DNA of 64,000 nucleotides from Ahaetulla prasina (lineage: Eukaryota > Chordata > Lepidosauria > Squamata > Colubridae), in NCBI RefSeq assembly GCF_028640845.1, contig NC_080541.1, forward strand, positions 142,742,464 through 142,806,463, read 5' to 3'. The position numbers and the translations under genes were made by a program. Below, one piece after another: positions 34,761-44,368 of this stretch. The notes beneath the pieces were generated by a model. The model saw only the letters and a program-made list of their open reading frames with translations, was not told where the DNA came from and ran no database searches. Within the stretch, counting starts at the first letter, position 1. Every line of letters begins with the position of its first letter.

Positions 34761-34971
34761 GTTAAAAAGGAACTTGGAAGGAAATAAGTTTTTTATTATC
34801 TTGTGTATGTTGGCTAGAGTTTTTTTTGTTGTTGTTCATCAGAAAAAGGAAAGGAAATGATAGTTGGAAAGCCATTATAAGGTGATTGGGATATCAACCA
34901 GAAAGGAAAGGGACTTGCAGAGCATTGTCCAAAATCTGCACAATTATAGATAAGCTTAACAACAGATTAGG
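34761..34971. other. No recognised feature
   Basis: AT-rich sequence, nothing identified. Confidence 0.4.
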
Positions 34972-35080
34972 GAATAGAATAGAATAGAATTTTTATTGGC
35001 CAAGTGTGATTGGACACACAAGGAATTTTTCTTGGTGCATATGCTCTCAGTGTACATAAAAGAAAAGATACGTTCATCAA
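34972..35080 (-). mobile_element. Snake1-like CR1-L3 3' end with short (AATAG)n tail
   Basis: (AATAG)4 then 'tttttattggccaagtgtgattggacacacaaggaatttttcttggtgcatatgctctcagtgtacataaaagaaaag'. Strongly 5' truncated. Confidence 0.8.
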
Positions 35081-35803
35081 GGAAGTTTGGAGAATTTGTG
35101 GTACTCCAGAATTTACTGGAAAAGAGATGTGGGACACTGGAAATTGTGATTCAGCAACACTTCTACGTAACTGATTTTTCAATCTGTTGAGGCCATAGCT
35201 TCTCCATTCCTGGGTGAGTGAAACAAGCCAAAGTCATAGTTTTTCACTTTTGCTGATCTCATAAACCATGGTTAAAAAGTCACATTTGTATCCATGATAC
35301 ATCACAGTTAACAGAAAAAAAGAAGCAAGCTTTTCCAGTTTATTTCTTTCAGCTCAGATAAAGAAAAAGAGAACATCTGAAATTCCTATGATTAAACAAA
35401 CATACAGTTAAATTATAATTTCAAGGAATAGATATCATAAAACAACATTTGGAAGCAAATCTTTTAAGTGTCTTAAGTGTTAGAAAAAAAGAAGGGAGAA
35501 ATCACACAAACTATAAACATTTTGCTATTTTATAAATCTGTGTGAGTACAAACCAGACAATATTTAAAACTCATAAGGGGGAAAAAAGTCAGAAGTAAAA
35601 ATAACAGGCAGCCTCAATCCAGAAAAAAAGAAGAAGAAGTTGCAAACTGTTTCAGGTCCTATTGCATAACTTTCCTTGCTTGTAAATCTTGGGAGAGAAT
35701 ATTATTTACCCAGATTCTCACAGGAAAATGTGAACACGGCGTGGGGGAATGGTGGCCTGTATATCATGCAAATTAAGAACATAGATGAGGTAAGTGTCAT
35801 ATA
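35081..35803. other. No recognised feature
   Basis: AT-rich sequence, nothing identified. Confidence 0.45.
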
Positions 35804-35806
35804 AAA

Positions 35807-35889
<83 letters not shown>
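35804..35889 (+). repeat. (AAAT)n microsatellite
   Basis: About 21 AAAT units without interruption. It may be the expanded tail of a lost retroposon, but no body is attached. Confidence 0.95.
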
Positions 35890-36437
35890 GGCATCTACCT
35901 ATAAGACATCATACACTGCACAAGCTTGGGTAAATCTAAATGCTAAGGTCCAGCATAGATTTTGCTGACCTCATTGCCAATCTCAATTCTGTTCTGGCTT
36001 GCAACTGAAGGACACTATTCTTATTTCCCATGCATGGAAGCCTGCATTTCCTCTCCATCCATCTCCATCCTTTTTCAAACACCAGGAGAACAATCTGCCA
36101 GTCACAGCATGACAGTGACCGCCCATGGTTTTGACAAATAGATAGACCTACAGATTTAGCTATCTATGGGATCTTGCTCCCTCTTTACCTATCACTCTTC
36201 CCCAGCCTGGGAATCAGCTGTCTAGTTGATGGATGGGTTGCGTAAACCAGTTTTTACTTTTCGGCTTCACTATTCAATCATGCTGCCAATCATTTGTTGC
36301 GCCTAGGTTTGAGCATGAGTTCACAACTTTTCTAGAAAATCAGTAAAACCTGCATTCAAACATAGCCCAAACAATAGATGACAAGGGTTATCTGTGTGTA
36401 GTCATGAAGGAGCAGAGAGGAAGCTAGGGTTTTTTTC
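35890..36437. other. No recognised feature
   Basis: Nothing identified. Confidence 0.45.
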
Positions 36438-36445
36438 TCCTACAT

Positions 36446-36583
36446 CAGGGGTGTCAAACTCGCATCGTCACAGCAGCATCACATGACATAGTGGGACTTT
36501 CCCCCCCCCCTTTGCTAAACCAGGCATGGGCATGGCCAGCATGTGACGCATCCGGCCCATGGGCCGCAAGATTGACAGCCCTA
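36446..36583 (+). mobile_element. hAT (Charlie/MER5-like) MITE
   Basis: Starts CAGGGGTGTCAAACTCGC and ends 'ccggcccatgggccgcaagattgacagccc' with a perfect 8-bp duplication TCCTACAT (36438-36445, 36584-36591). The terminus resembles Charlie-type hAT elements of amniotes. Confidence 0.8.
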
Positions 36584-36679
36584 TCCTACATGAAATACAC
36601 ACATACACTCCTGTCTTTAGCTGCTTTTTGGGCTGTGCTGATCCAGATGTCTGAGCCAGGAATCAGCTTAGAACCTTGA

Positions 36680-36870
36680 CATATGTATTTATTCATTCAA
36701 TTTATATGCCACCTACCTCACTGTAGCAGTGACTCTGGGCGGCTCACAGCACGACAAACAAATAAAAAAGGAAATACAAAATTATTAAAATGTAACAAGG
36801 CTGTCGTAGACTGTCTAATCAAAGTGGCCAACAGGAGCTGGACTGCATCATCAGTGAGCTGCTGCTGATG
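36680..36870 (-). mobile_element. L2-like 3' fragment
   Basis: 'gtatttattcattcaatttatatgccacctacctcactg...tgactctgggcggctcacag' is a diverged inverted L2-type terminus with an (AAAT)-like tail. Confidence 0.5.
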
Positions 36871-36875
36871 TAGTG

Positions 36876-37136
36876 GTGGTCCTCGACATACAGTAGTTCA
36901 TTTAGTGACTGTTCAAAGCACTGAAAAAAGTGACTTATGACCATTGTTCACACTTATGACCATTGCAGCAACCCCATGGTCACATGATTTACATTTGTAT
37001 GCTTGCAAAGTGGCTCATATTTATGATGGTTGCAGTGTCCAGGCATCATATGATTATCTTTTGTGACCTTCTGACAAGCAAAGTCAATGGAGAAGTCAGA
37101 TTCACTTAAGAACCATGTTAACAATTTAACAACTGC
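36876..37136 (-). mobile_element. Palindromic TA-type MITE, left part (split by L2)
   Basis: Begins 'gtggtcctcgacatacagtagttcatttagtgac' and runs to 'aacaatttaacaactgca'. It resumes at 39906 with 'attcaccaaacttatgtggcaag'. Confidence 0.7.
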
Positions 37137-37177
37137 AGGCCACTATTCCTCAGATTGCCGGTTGTGAATCCCTTTAT

Positions 37178-38707
37178 GTGCGGTGGGGTTATAGGAATCA
37201 GTTGGGCTTGGTGATCGCGTACCTGGCTCCTTGCTGCGTGACCACAGCCCTGCCTGAGCTGTTGGAGGTACTTGCTGCTGTGGCGGTCGAGTCCCCCAGA
37301 CTTATTGTCATGGGGGATTTCAACCTGCCATCAGCTGGCTCGTCATCGACGGCAGCTCGGGAGTTCTTGGCTTCCATGACGGCCTTGGACCTGATTCGAG
37401 TAAATGATGGCCCTACGCACACGGGGGGAGGCACACTGGATCTGCTTTATATCTCTGGACAGTGGTTAAATGATCTGGTATTAGATGATTTAGTAACGGA
37501 ACCAATGTCATGGTCGGATCATTTCCTCCTTCGCCTAGACTTCCGAACCGCCATTCACCACCGCAGGGAGACGGAACCTATACGGTGGTTCCGTCCCAGG
37601 CGCCTGATGGACCCTGAGAGGTTCCTGACGGAGCTTGGGCCATTCCCTGAGGATCTGGCCCACGGCACGACTGAGGAACTGGTCGTGGCCTGGGAACAGG
37701 CCGCGGCCGGGGCCTTGGACCGTGTCGCGCCTTTGCGGCCTCTGACCCGGCGTAGATCTCGACCGGCCCCGTGGTTCTCCGAGGGGCTGAGGGAGATGAA
37801 ACGCCGGAGAAGACGCCTGGAGAGCACCTGGAGGTCCAGTCGCTCCGAAACTGATCGGACACTAGTTAGGTCCTATTCTAGGACCTACCTAGTGGCAATG
37901 AGGGAAGCGAGGTGTTCCTACGCCTCCACCCTCATTGCGCCGGCAGATAACCGCCCGGCCGCCCTGTTTCGGGTCACCCGCTCTCTCCTACATCAGGAGG
38001 TGCGGGATGACCCTTTGCAGGGACGAGCCGAGGAGTTTAGCGGTTATCTATACGATAAAATCGCTCAGCTGAGGGACGGTCTGGATCGAATTTGGGATGA
38101 TCCAAGCGAGGGAGAGGAGGCACGTCTTGTTGAGTCCATTTGGGATGAGTTCGACCCTGTGGCTCCCGAGGACGTGGACAGGTTGTTGGGGAGGCTTCAC
38201 GGCACGACATGTTTACTGGACCCGTGCCCTTCCTGGCTGGTACTGGCCACTCAGGAGGTGACACGAGGCTGGCTCCAGAGGATTATCAACGCTTTGTTGG
38301 AAGGGGTTTTCCCTGCCGCCTTGAAAGAGGCGGTGGTGAGACCCCTCCTTAAGAAGCCTTCCCTGGACCCAGCTGTTTTGGGTAATTATCGTCCAGTCTC
38401 CAACCTTCGCTTTGTTGCGAAGGTTGTAGAGAGTGCCGTGGCACGACAGCTTCCTCAATATCTGGATGAAGACGTCTATCTAGACCCGTTCCAGTCCGGC
38501 TTCCGACCCGGATACAGCACGGAGACAGCTTTGGTCGCTTTGGTGGATGATCTCTGGAGGGCTCGGGACAGGGGTTATTCCTCTGCCCTGGTCCTATTAG
38601 ACCTCTCAGCGGCGTTCGATACCATCGACCATGGTATCTTGCTGCGCCGGTTGGGGGATTGGGAGTGGGAGGCACCGATATCGGTGGTTCTCCTCCTATC
38701 TCTCTGA
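37178..38707 (+). pseudogene. L2 LINE ORF2 fragment: endonuclease end and N-terminal RT
   Basis: 509 codons from an internal Met. The true frame starts earlier in the parent element. Residues about 10-120 are the C-terminal half of an APE-type endonuclease, with the motif VMGDFNLP and the catalytic SDH (WSDHFLLRLDF). Residues about 120-370 are a linker rich in Arg/Glu. Residues about 395-500 are the start of RT, with NYRPVS, DPFQSGFRPGYSTETAL and [13 protein letters not shown] (first RT Asp). A frameshift after RRLGDWEWEAPI stops the frame at 38707 before the catalytic YADD, which lies in the next frame. The product would nick DNA and reverse-transcribe L2 RNA if intact; this copy cannot. Confidence 0.9.
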
Positions 38708-38719
38708 CCGTCGCAGACG

Positions 38720-39430
38720 GTGTTGACAGGGGGGCAGAGGTCGACCGCGAGGGGCCTCACTTGTGGGGTCCCTCAGGGGTCGATTCTCTCGCCCCTTCTG
38801 TTCAACATCTACATGAAACCGTTGGGTGAGATCATCAGTGGTTTCGGGGTGAGATACCAGCAGTACGCTGATGACACTCAGCTGTACTTTTCCACCCCTG
38901 ACCACCCCAATGAAGTTGTTGAAGTGCTGTCCCGGTGTTTGGAGGCCGTACGGGTCTGGATGGGGAGAAACAGGCTCAAGCTTAATCCCTCCAAGACGGA
39001 GTGGCTGTGGATGCCGGCACCCCGATTCAGTCAGCTGCAGCCGCGGCTGGCTGTTGGTGGCGAGTTATTGGCCCCAAAGGATAGGGTGCGCAACTTAGGT
39101 GTCCTCCTGGACGATCGGCTGTCGTTTGAAGATCATTTGACGGCCGTCTCCAGGGGGGCCTTCCACCAGGTTCGCCTGGTTCGGCAGTTGCGCCCCTTCC
39201 TTGATCGGGATGCCTTATGCACGGTCACTCATGCGCTCGTTACCTCTCGCTTGGATTACTGTAATGCTCTCTACATGGGCTCCCTTGAAGTGCGCTCGGA
39301 GGCTTCAGTTAGTCAGAATGCAGCTGCGCGGGTTATAGAGGAGCTACGTAGCTCCCATGTAACACCGATCCTGCGCAGGCTGCACTGGCTGCCTGTGGCT
39401 TTCGAGTGCACTTTAAGGTGTTGGTTATGA
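38720..39430 (+). pseudogene. L2 LINE ORF2 fragment: catalytic RT and thumb
   Basis: 236 codons in a different frame from the preceding piece. It contains CGVPQGSILSPLLFNIY and the catalytic QYADDTQLYFS (about residues 50-60), then RNRLKLNPSKTEWLW and LGVLLDDRLSFEDH, all standard RT blocks of L2. DYCNALYMGS and HVTPILRRLHWLPV follow. A second frameshift near 39408 ends it at ECTLRCWL; the family sequence continues in the 39406 frame. Confidence 0.9.
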
Positions 39431-39705
39431 CCTTTAAAGCGCTCCATGGCTTAGGACCTGGGTACTTACGGGACCGCCTGCTACCACATGCCTCCCACCG
39501 ACCGGTCCGCTCCCATAGAGAGGGACTTCTCAGGGTGCCGTCCGCCAAACAATGCCGGCTGGCGGCCCCCAGGGGAAGGGCCTTCTCTGTGGGGGCACCC
39601 ACACTCTGGAATGAGCTTCCCCCGGGTTTACGTCAAATACCCGACCTCCGGACATTTCGTCGCGAACTAAAAACACATCTTTTTATCCGCGCGGGGCTGG
39701 CTTAA
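39406..39705 (+). pseudogene. L2 LINE ORF2 C-terminus
   Basis: About 99 codons: FKVLVMTFKALHGLGPGYLRDRL, 'RPVRSHREGLLRVPS', 'RAFSVGAPTLWNELPPGLR' and 'DLRTFRRELKTHLF', the typical L2 C-terminal tail. It stops naturally at 39703-39705, followed by a short 3' UTR and the hairpin. The same tail is found in reverse at 7872-8165 and 40923-41300. Confidence 0.85.
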
Positions 39706-39905
39706 ATTAGTTTTAAGGGAAATTTTATTAATTTTAAATGGGGTTTTTAGTATGGAAAATTTTAATTTCAGGCTAATTTAATAAGTTTTTAAATGGTATT
39801 TTAATTTGTATATTGTGTTGTTCTTACTTTTGCCTGTACACCGCCCTGAGTCCTTCGGGAGAAGGGCGGTATAAAAATTAAATAAAATAAATAAATAAAT
39901 AAATA

Positions 39906-40001
39906 ATTCACCAAACTTATGTGGCAAGATAAAATAGGGCAAAACACATAGCAACATAAATTCTGGGCTCAATTGTGGTCGTACGTTGAGGACTGCCTGT
40001 A
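39906..40001 (-). mobile_element. Palindromic TA-type MITE, right part (split by L2)
   Basis: 'attcaccaaacttatgtggcaagataaaatagggcaaaac...ggtcgtacgttgaggactgcctgta' completes the MITE begun at 36876. Confidence 0.7.
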
Positions 40002-40700
40002 TCTCCTGCTGAATCATCAGCTCGATGACTACTGAAGCATAGATATCATTGAAAAAATGGAAAACACTGCTCCCACCCACATTGATGCAGAAAGAGACAA
40101 AGTTAGCTGGCCCTAGCTTTGGGCTAGGGATGAGAGGAAGGCTGTGTGCTGAGTGCATGACCTTAAAACATTGGTTAATGAGGCATCCTTGAACTTAATT
40201 TAGAGAGACATGTAGACAAACTCAAACTGGCTGATTTAATGTTATCACACTGACCAGCAGTACCTCACCATGATATCCGTCCTATCCTGATGTGCCAGAT
40301 ATTGAACTTGGTCTTTCTGCAACTAAAGCGCCTATTCTACCATGTAGTCAATGGAAAAGTTCTTTGGCTAAACGTGTGCTTAATTTTAGACATATACATC
40401 CTGATTGGAAACTAGCATTGGGACATAGACTGTGAGGTTCTAATGGGAATAAAGAAACAACAGTTCCTCTAGGCTTGAAACCTGCCCACCCTCAAATTAC
40501 CATAACTCCTTTCTCAAATCCTTACTTAGTCTCTAACAAAATGCAGAGATATCTGTACGGGGAATTGAATGATAAGAAGAGTATTGTAACAGCAGGATAA
40601 AAATCTCACTCTGATGATTAAGTGAATTACTACTATAGAAATGGCTAATGGTTATTATTTGATATGAGTTAAAATTTGATATAACAATGTATTTTTTAAA
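40002..40700. other. No recognised feature
   Basis: Unrecognised AT-rich DNA, ending in a T/A-rich run that leads into the L2 tail. Confidence 0.45.
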
Positions 40701-40704
40701 AACT

Positions 40705-41339
40705 AATTTTTATTATTATTTTTTATTAATTTTTTATTATTTATTTTTTATTATTAATCGTATTTATATACCGCCCTATCTCCCGAAGGACTCAGGGCGG
40801 TTCACAGGCATTTAAAAACATATAAATATAAATACAGAATAAAAACAATTAAGAAACTTATTTGAAAGCCCGTTAATTAAAATATACAAATAAAACCCAA
40901 TTAAAACCCATGAATTTAAAACCTAGCTCAGTCCTGCACAATTAAATAAATATGTTTTAAGCCCGCGGCGGAAGGTCCGAAGGTCCGGAAGCTGGCGGAG
41001 TCCGGGGGGAAGTTCGTTCCAAAGGGTGGGAGCCCCCACAGAGAAGGCCCTTGCCCTGGGCGTCGCCAGACGACATTGCCTTGCTGACGGCACCCTGAGG
41101 AGACCCTCTCTGTGAGAGCGCACGGGTCGGTGAGAGGTATTTGGTAGCAGTAGGCGGTCCCGTAAGTAACCCGGCCCAATGCCATGGAGCGCTTTAAAGG
41201 TGGTCACCAAGACCTTGAAGCGCACCCGGAAGGCCACAGGTAGCCAGTGCAGTCTGCGCAGGATGGGTGTTATACGGGAGCCACGAGGGGCTCCATCTAT
41301 CACCCGCGCAGCCGCGTTCTGGACTAACTGCAGCCTCCG
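40705..41339 (-). mobile_element. L2 LINE 3' fragment
   Basis: Inverted tail (TTTATTATT)n, hairpin 'accgccctatctcccgaaggactcagggcggt', then minus-strand coding of the L2 C-terminus: 'RRLQLVQNAAARVIDGAPRGSRITPILRRLHWLPVAFRVRFKVL', 'FKALHGIGPGYLRDRL' and 'FSVGAPTLWNELPPGLRQLPDLRTFRRGLKTYLF'. This tail frame is open for about 140 codons, so the copy is fairly young. It is 5' truncated at 41339, where L1-like sequence begins. Confidence 0.9.
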
Positions 41340-42065
41340 AACATTTTTCAAAAAACAAAAAAGAATCTTTAAACAATAGTTTCTTTCCAACAATTTCGCA
41401 AAAGTTAAAACATTTCTAACTTGTCCATTTTTTCTCCCATATTTCAATGTATCCTTTATACATACAAGTCTAATATTAATTTATTTACATATATACATAT
41501 GAATAACAGTGTACACAATTTCATTTCTACAAATTACTTTTCCTCTGTTTCCTCTTATTTGTTGTTACATTTCTACTCCTATATCTTCCTTATTTGATCC
41601 TTCCTTCCTTCCTTATTTGATCTCTCTCCTCTAGCCGTTCATACTATTTCTCCCACACTATAGATTTCCTCTTTTTCTTGTATCTCCTTTGTAAGTTTAT
41701 CCATTTCTGAACATTCCAAGATTTTTCTAATCAAATTATCTTTGGTCAGTATGTTATTGTTTTTCCAATTCTGTGCGCATATTATTCTTGCTGTATGATA
41801 ATATGGATGATTAAATATTGTATTTTTTTTCATAAGACCCTGGAAGTATTCCTAATAAAAATGTTTCTGGTTTCATCTCAATTTGTTGTTTGGTTATCTC
41901 TTCTAATTGTAATCTAATCTTACTCTGATACTATTTTGCTTTGGGGCACGTCCACCACATGTGGTAGTATGTTCCCCTTTGTTGTTTGCTTTCCAACACG
42001 TTGATGAGGTATTGGGAAACATCTTAGCCAGTCTTGCTGATGGCAAATGCCACCTATAGAACATT
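41340..42065 (-). mobile_element. L1-type LINE 3' fragment
   Basis: Minus-strand reading contains, in different frames, a zinc-knuckle-like block (CWK..NKG.H....W) near 41960-42010 and TARIICAQNWKNNNILT near 41720-41800. These match the C-terminus of L1 ORF2 ('CW.C....GT..H..W.CP' and 'AR...A..WK'). The 3' UTR runs toward 41340; a clear poly-A is not visible. An almost identical 238-bp piece lies inverted at 43400. Confidence 0.65.
41670..41907 (-). repeat. Inverted repeat arm A (L1 3' segment)
   Basis: 238 bp matching 43400-43637 in reverse complement with only a few differences by eye. The arms are separated by about 1.49 kb of other sequence. Confidence 0.85.
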
Positions 42066-43399
42066 ATATATATATTTTATTGAACCATTTAAAGAAGTTG
42101 GAAGTCACTTATTGTTTCTTTTGTTTTCTCACTTCAACCCCTCCACCCCCTTTCCCTCCACCTTTTTCCATTGTCTTTACTGATATTTGTATTTTCTAGC
42201 AAGAAAACCTTTTAATTAAAAATGTAATTGAAAAAAGCTCCACCCCTTTTGTATATGTATTATAATACTGCGGATATATGCAAAAGGGACAGAGTTTGCA
42301 GCACGACAGTCCCACAATGCTTTCGTCCTCCTGCAGTCCCCTCTGGCTACTATGAAAGCACAGACATGCATAATCTTCTCTGTTCATTAAATACCTCCTT
42401 TCATCTTTGATCCTATGGAGAGGTACCAATGAATGTTAGGTTGGAAGCAACCTTCCCCAACTTACTGCCTTTCAGAAGACAATTTTTCCCAGAATAGGCT
42501 TACTGTATTATGATCTAAATTCCCAGACTATTCCAGCATGTCTGGAAAGCACCAGACTGGGAAAGCTTGGTTTGATGCTTAGTTCAAACACAGGTCTTAT
42601 ATACATCGTAGGCTGCATAATACTGCAAGCATCAATTTCTTTAATCTCTCTGCATGGAGTTATACCCTGGCCAAGAGTGAGTAGGTGTAGATGCACCAGC
42701 TCCAGTCATTGTCTTTTGTCTTTTGTTTTTTGGATTTAATTAAAAGCCTCTCAGTAATCCCCTCTTTTACCAATTGGCTATTTATAAAGGCTTCATCATC
42801 TTAAAGGACCTGAATTTCCAGATTCATTCCTTTTTCTTCAAGGTTATGCCCTCTTGCTACCAACTTTTCTCAACTCCTACATGCTAGCGCAGCTGTCTGA
42901 GAGGAGTCCCTGTTTTGCCTCAGGTTATGATATTTTGCAGCTGTGTTGTCTTCTGTAATCCCAAACAACGCCCCATTGCTGCTGCTGCTTCTTCTTTTTT
43001 TGGTCTGAGTTCATAAACCAGTAGCCCAAAGGCTTTGCAATTACCACACATATAATTACTCTGTTTTAGCCTAAGAAGCACCTTTCTAAGTATTTCTTGG
43101 TCAGCAATACAAATTTTTGAACTTTGTTAGAAGATTTGATTGCTTTCGGGAAGAAACACTGACAGAACCATTTTTAAATATCTTTCCCCAAGATTGTTCC
43201 CCAAAATTTTAAGCTTAAATGGTCTACTGTTGACCTCACCCCATTCCTAAGAGGTCTGTAAGAGGCGTGCATAAGTGCACCTGTGTGCCTACCGTCCTTC
43301 TCCTAATATTCCTTTTTTACTTACTCTTTTTATGTATCCAAATTATGTTTATACTTTTACCTGTTATCTTATATATGATTGACAAAATAAATGAATAAA
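42066..43399. other. Spacer of the inverted L1 repeat; no recognised feature
   Basis: Nothing identified between the two arms. It is not obviously L1 sequence. Confidence 0.45.
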
Positions 43400-43637
43400 A
43401 TTAGAAGAGATAACCAAACAACAAATTGAGATGAAACCAGAAACATTTTTATTAGGAATACTTCCAGAGTCTTATGAAAAAAAATACAATATTTAATCAT
43501 CCATATTATTATACAGCAAGAATAATATGCGCACAGAATTGGAAAAACAATAACATACTGACCAAAGATAATTTGATTAGAAAAATCTTGGAATGTTCAG
43601 AAATGGATAAACTTACAAAGGAGATACAAGAAAAAGA
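43400..43637 (+). repeat. Inverted repeat arm B (L1 3' segment)
   Basis: Plus-strand copy of arm A, including the frame TARIICAQNWKNNNILTKDN. It ends exactly where the Penelope repeat begins. Confidence 0.85.
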
Positions 43638-43639
43638 AA

Positions 43640-43739
43640 GCACAAAGCTGAAGCCTGAAGATGACGAATGAGACTTCGTCGAAACGTCGCCAAGACACTT
43701 CCAATTTTACGCGGGAGAAAACCCGAATAACCAAAGACC

Positions 43740-43741
<2 letters not shown>
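43640..43741 (+). repeat. PLE pLTR fragment, copy A
   Basis: 102 bp ending 'gaaaacccgaataaccaaagacct'. It faces copy B (43782-43883) across (AT)n and matches it with about three differences, so the 43640-43883 block can fold into one long hairpin. Confidence 0.85.
43645..43702 (+). ncRNA. Hammerhead-ribozyme-like motif, PLE copy A
   Basis: Box CUGAAGA (CUGANGA consensus) at 43655-43661, stem II GACGAA/UUCGUC closed by UGAGAC, GAAA at 43681-43684, then C and the GUC cleavage triplet at 43686-43688. Stem III can be only the AC/GU pairs, the minimal form reported for Penelope elements, which is thought to work as a dimer. Stem I is weak: an inner GC/GC step and an outer helix only partly matched in this copy. 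Confidence 0.65.

Positions 43742-43742
<1 letters not shown>

Positions 43743-43781
<39 letters not shown>
43743..43781 (+). repeat. (AT)n microsatellite at the centre of a palindrome
   Basis: About 19 AT dinucleotides lying exactly between inverted pLTR arms A and B. Confidence 0.95.
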
Positions 43782-43783
<2 letters not shown>

Positions 43784-43930
43784 TCTTTGGTTGTTCGGGT
43801 TTTCTCCCGTGTAAAATTGGAAGTGTCTTGGCGACGTTTCGACGAAGTCTCATTCGTCATCTTCAGGCTTCAGCTTCGTGCTTCTGGGAGCAATGTGTGA
43901 TCGCAGCTGTTTCTTCCTTCCTTTTAATAT
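43782..43930 (-). repeat. PLE pLTR fragment, copy B (inverted)
   Basis: Reverse complement of the pLTR at 44777-44931, extending left-to-right from 'aggtctttggttgttcgggttttctcccg' to 'tgtttcttccttccttttaat'. Confidence 0.85.
43822..43880 (-). ncRNA. Hammerhead-ribozyme-like motif, PLE copy B (inverted)
   Basis: Same core on the minus strand: CUGAAGA at 43866-43860, GAAA at 43840-43837, GUC just after. Core identical to copies C and D. Confidence 0.65.
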
Positions 43931-43939
43931 ATAAAAGGC

Positions 43940-44368
43940 ACCACAGACAGAATCAGCAAGATCCTCCACAAACACAACATCAAGACAGCATTCTGCACAA
44001 ACAGAAAAATATCCACCATCCTAAGAAACCCCAAAGACAAAATTGAGTTAGAAAATCAAGGAGTATATGAAATCCCATGCACCGCCTGCCCCACCAGATA
44101 CATTGGACAAACCAACAGAAGAATAAGTGCACGCATTGAAGAACACAAGAACTCATTCAAAAAAGAGGAACCAACTTCTTCCCTGGTCCAACACTTTAAA
44201 GTCACAGGACATGATATTGACTTTAAAAAGACCAGAACTATCGCCAAAACTGAACACTTTAACAACAGAATAATCAGAGAAGCCATTGAGATAGAAAAAC
44301 GCCCACACAGCATGAACAAACGAGATGACACCTCCGCCTACCAGCCATTTGGAAACCCGCCTTATTGA
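43940..44368 (+). pseudogene. Penelope-like element GIY-YIG endonuclease domain (5'-truncated ORF)
   Basis: An open frame of 142 codons with no start codon at its head runs to TGA at 44366-44368. Domain: 'GVYEIPC' (the GIY strand, about residues 46-52) and 'RYIGQTNRRISARIEEHK' (YIG strand plus the helix with catalytic Arg, about residues 58-75), then 'SSLVQHFKVTGHDIDF' (His-rich part) and 'NRIIREAIEIEK' (catalytic Glu). This is the endonuclease that follows RT in Penelope-type retroelements and cuts DNA to prime reverse transcription. The RT and the start of the protein are missing, so the element is non-autonomous. CX2C (CTAC) between GIY and YIG suggests an EN(+) vertebrate clade such as Neptune or Poseidon; this is an inference. 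Confidence 0.85.

Larger units (their letters stand above)
37137..39905 (+). mobile_element. L2-clade LINE, 2.77 kb, 5' truncated, inserted in a MITE
   Basis: The best-preserved LINE in the window. It lacks ORF1 and the start of ORF2, then reads through the apurinic endonuclease end, RT and C-terminus in three frames. It ends with the hairpin 'accgccctgagtccttcgggagaagggcggt' at about 39840-39870 and an (AAAT)n tail. The MITE flanks at 37136 and 39906 join cleanly, fixing the ends to within a few bases. RT signature ([30 protein letters not shown]) places it in L2 rather than CR1. Confidence 0.9.

Noticed and set aside
37198..38905. Antisense frames across the L2 element
   Set aside because: They oppose the recognisable endonuclease/RT reading frames of the L2 on the plus strand.
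43597..43900. Two near-identical frames on opposite strands with an IYIYIY run
   Set aside because: They are translations of the palindromic PLE pLTR arms and the (AT)n between them, not genes.
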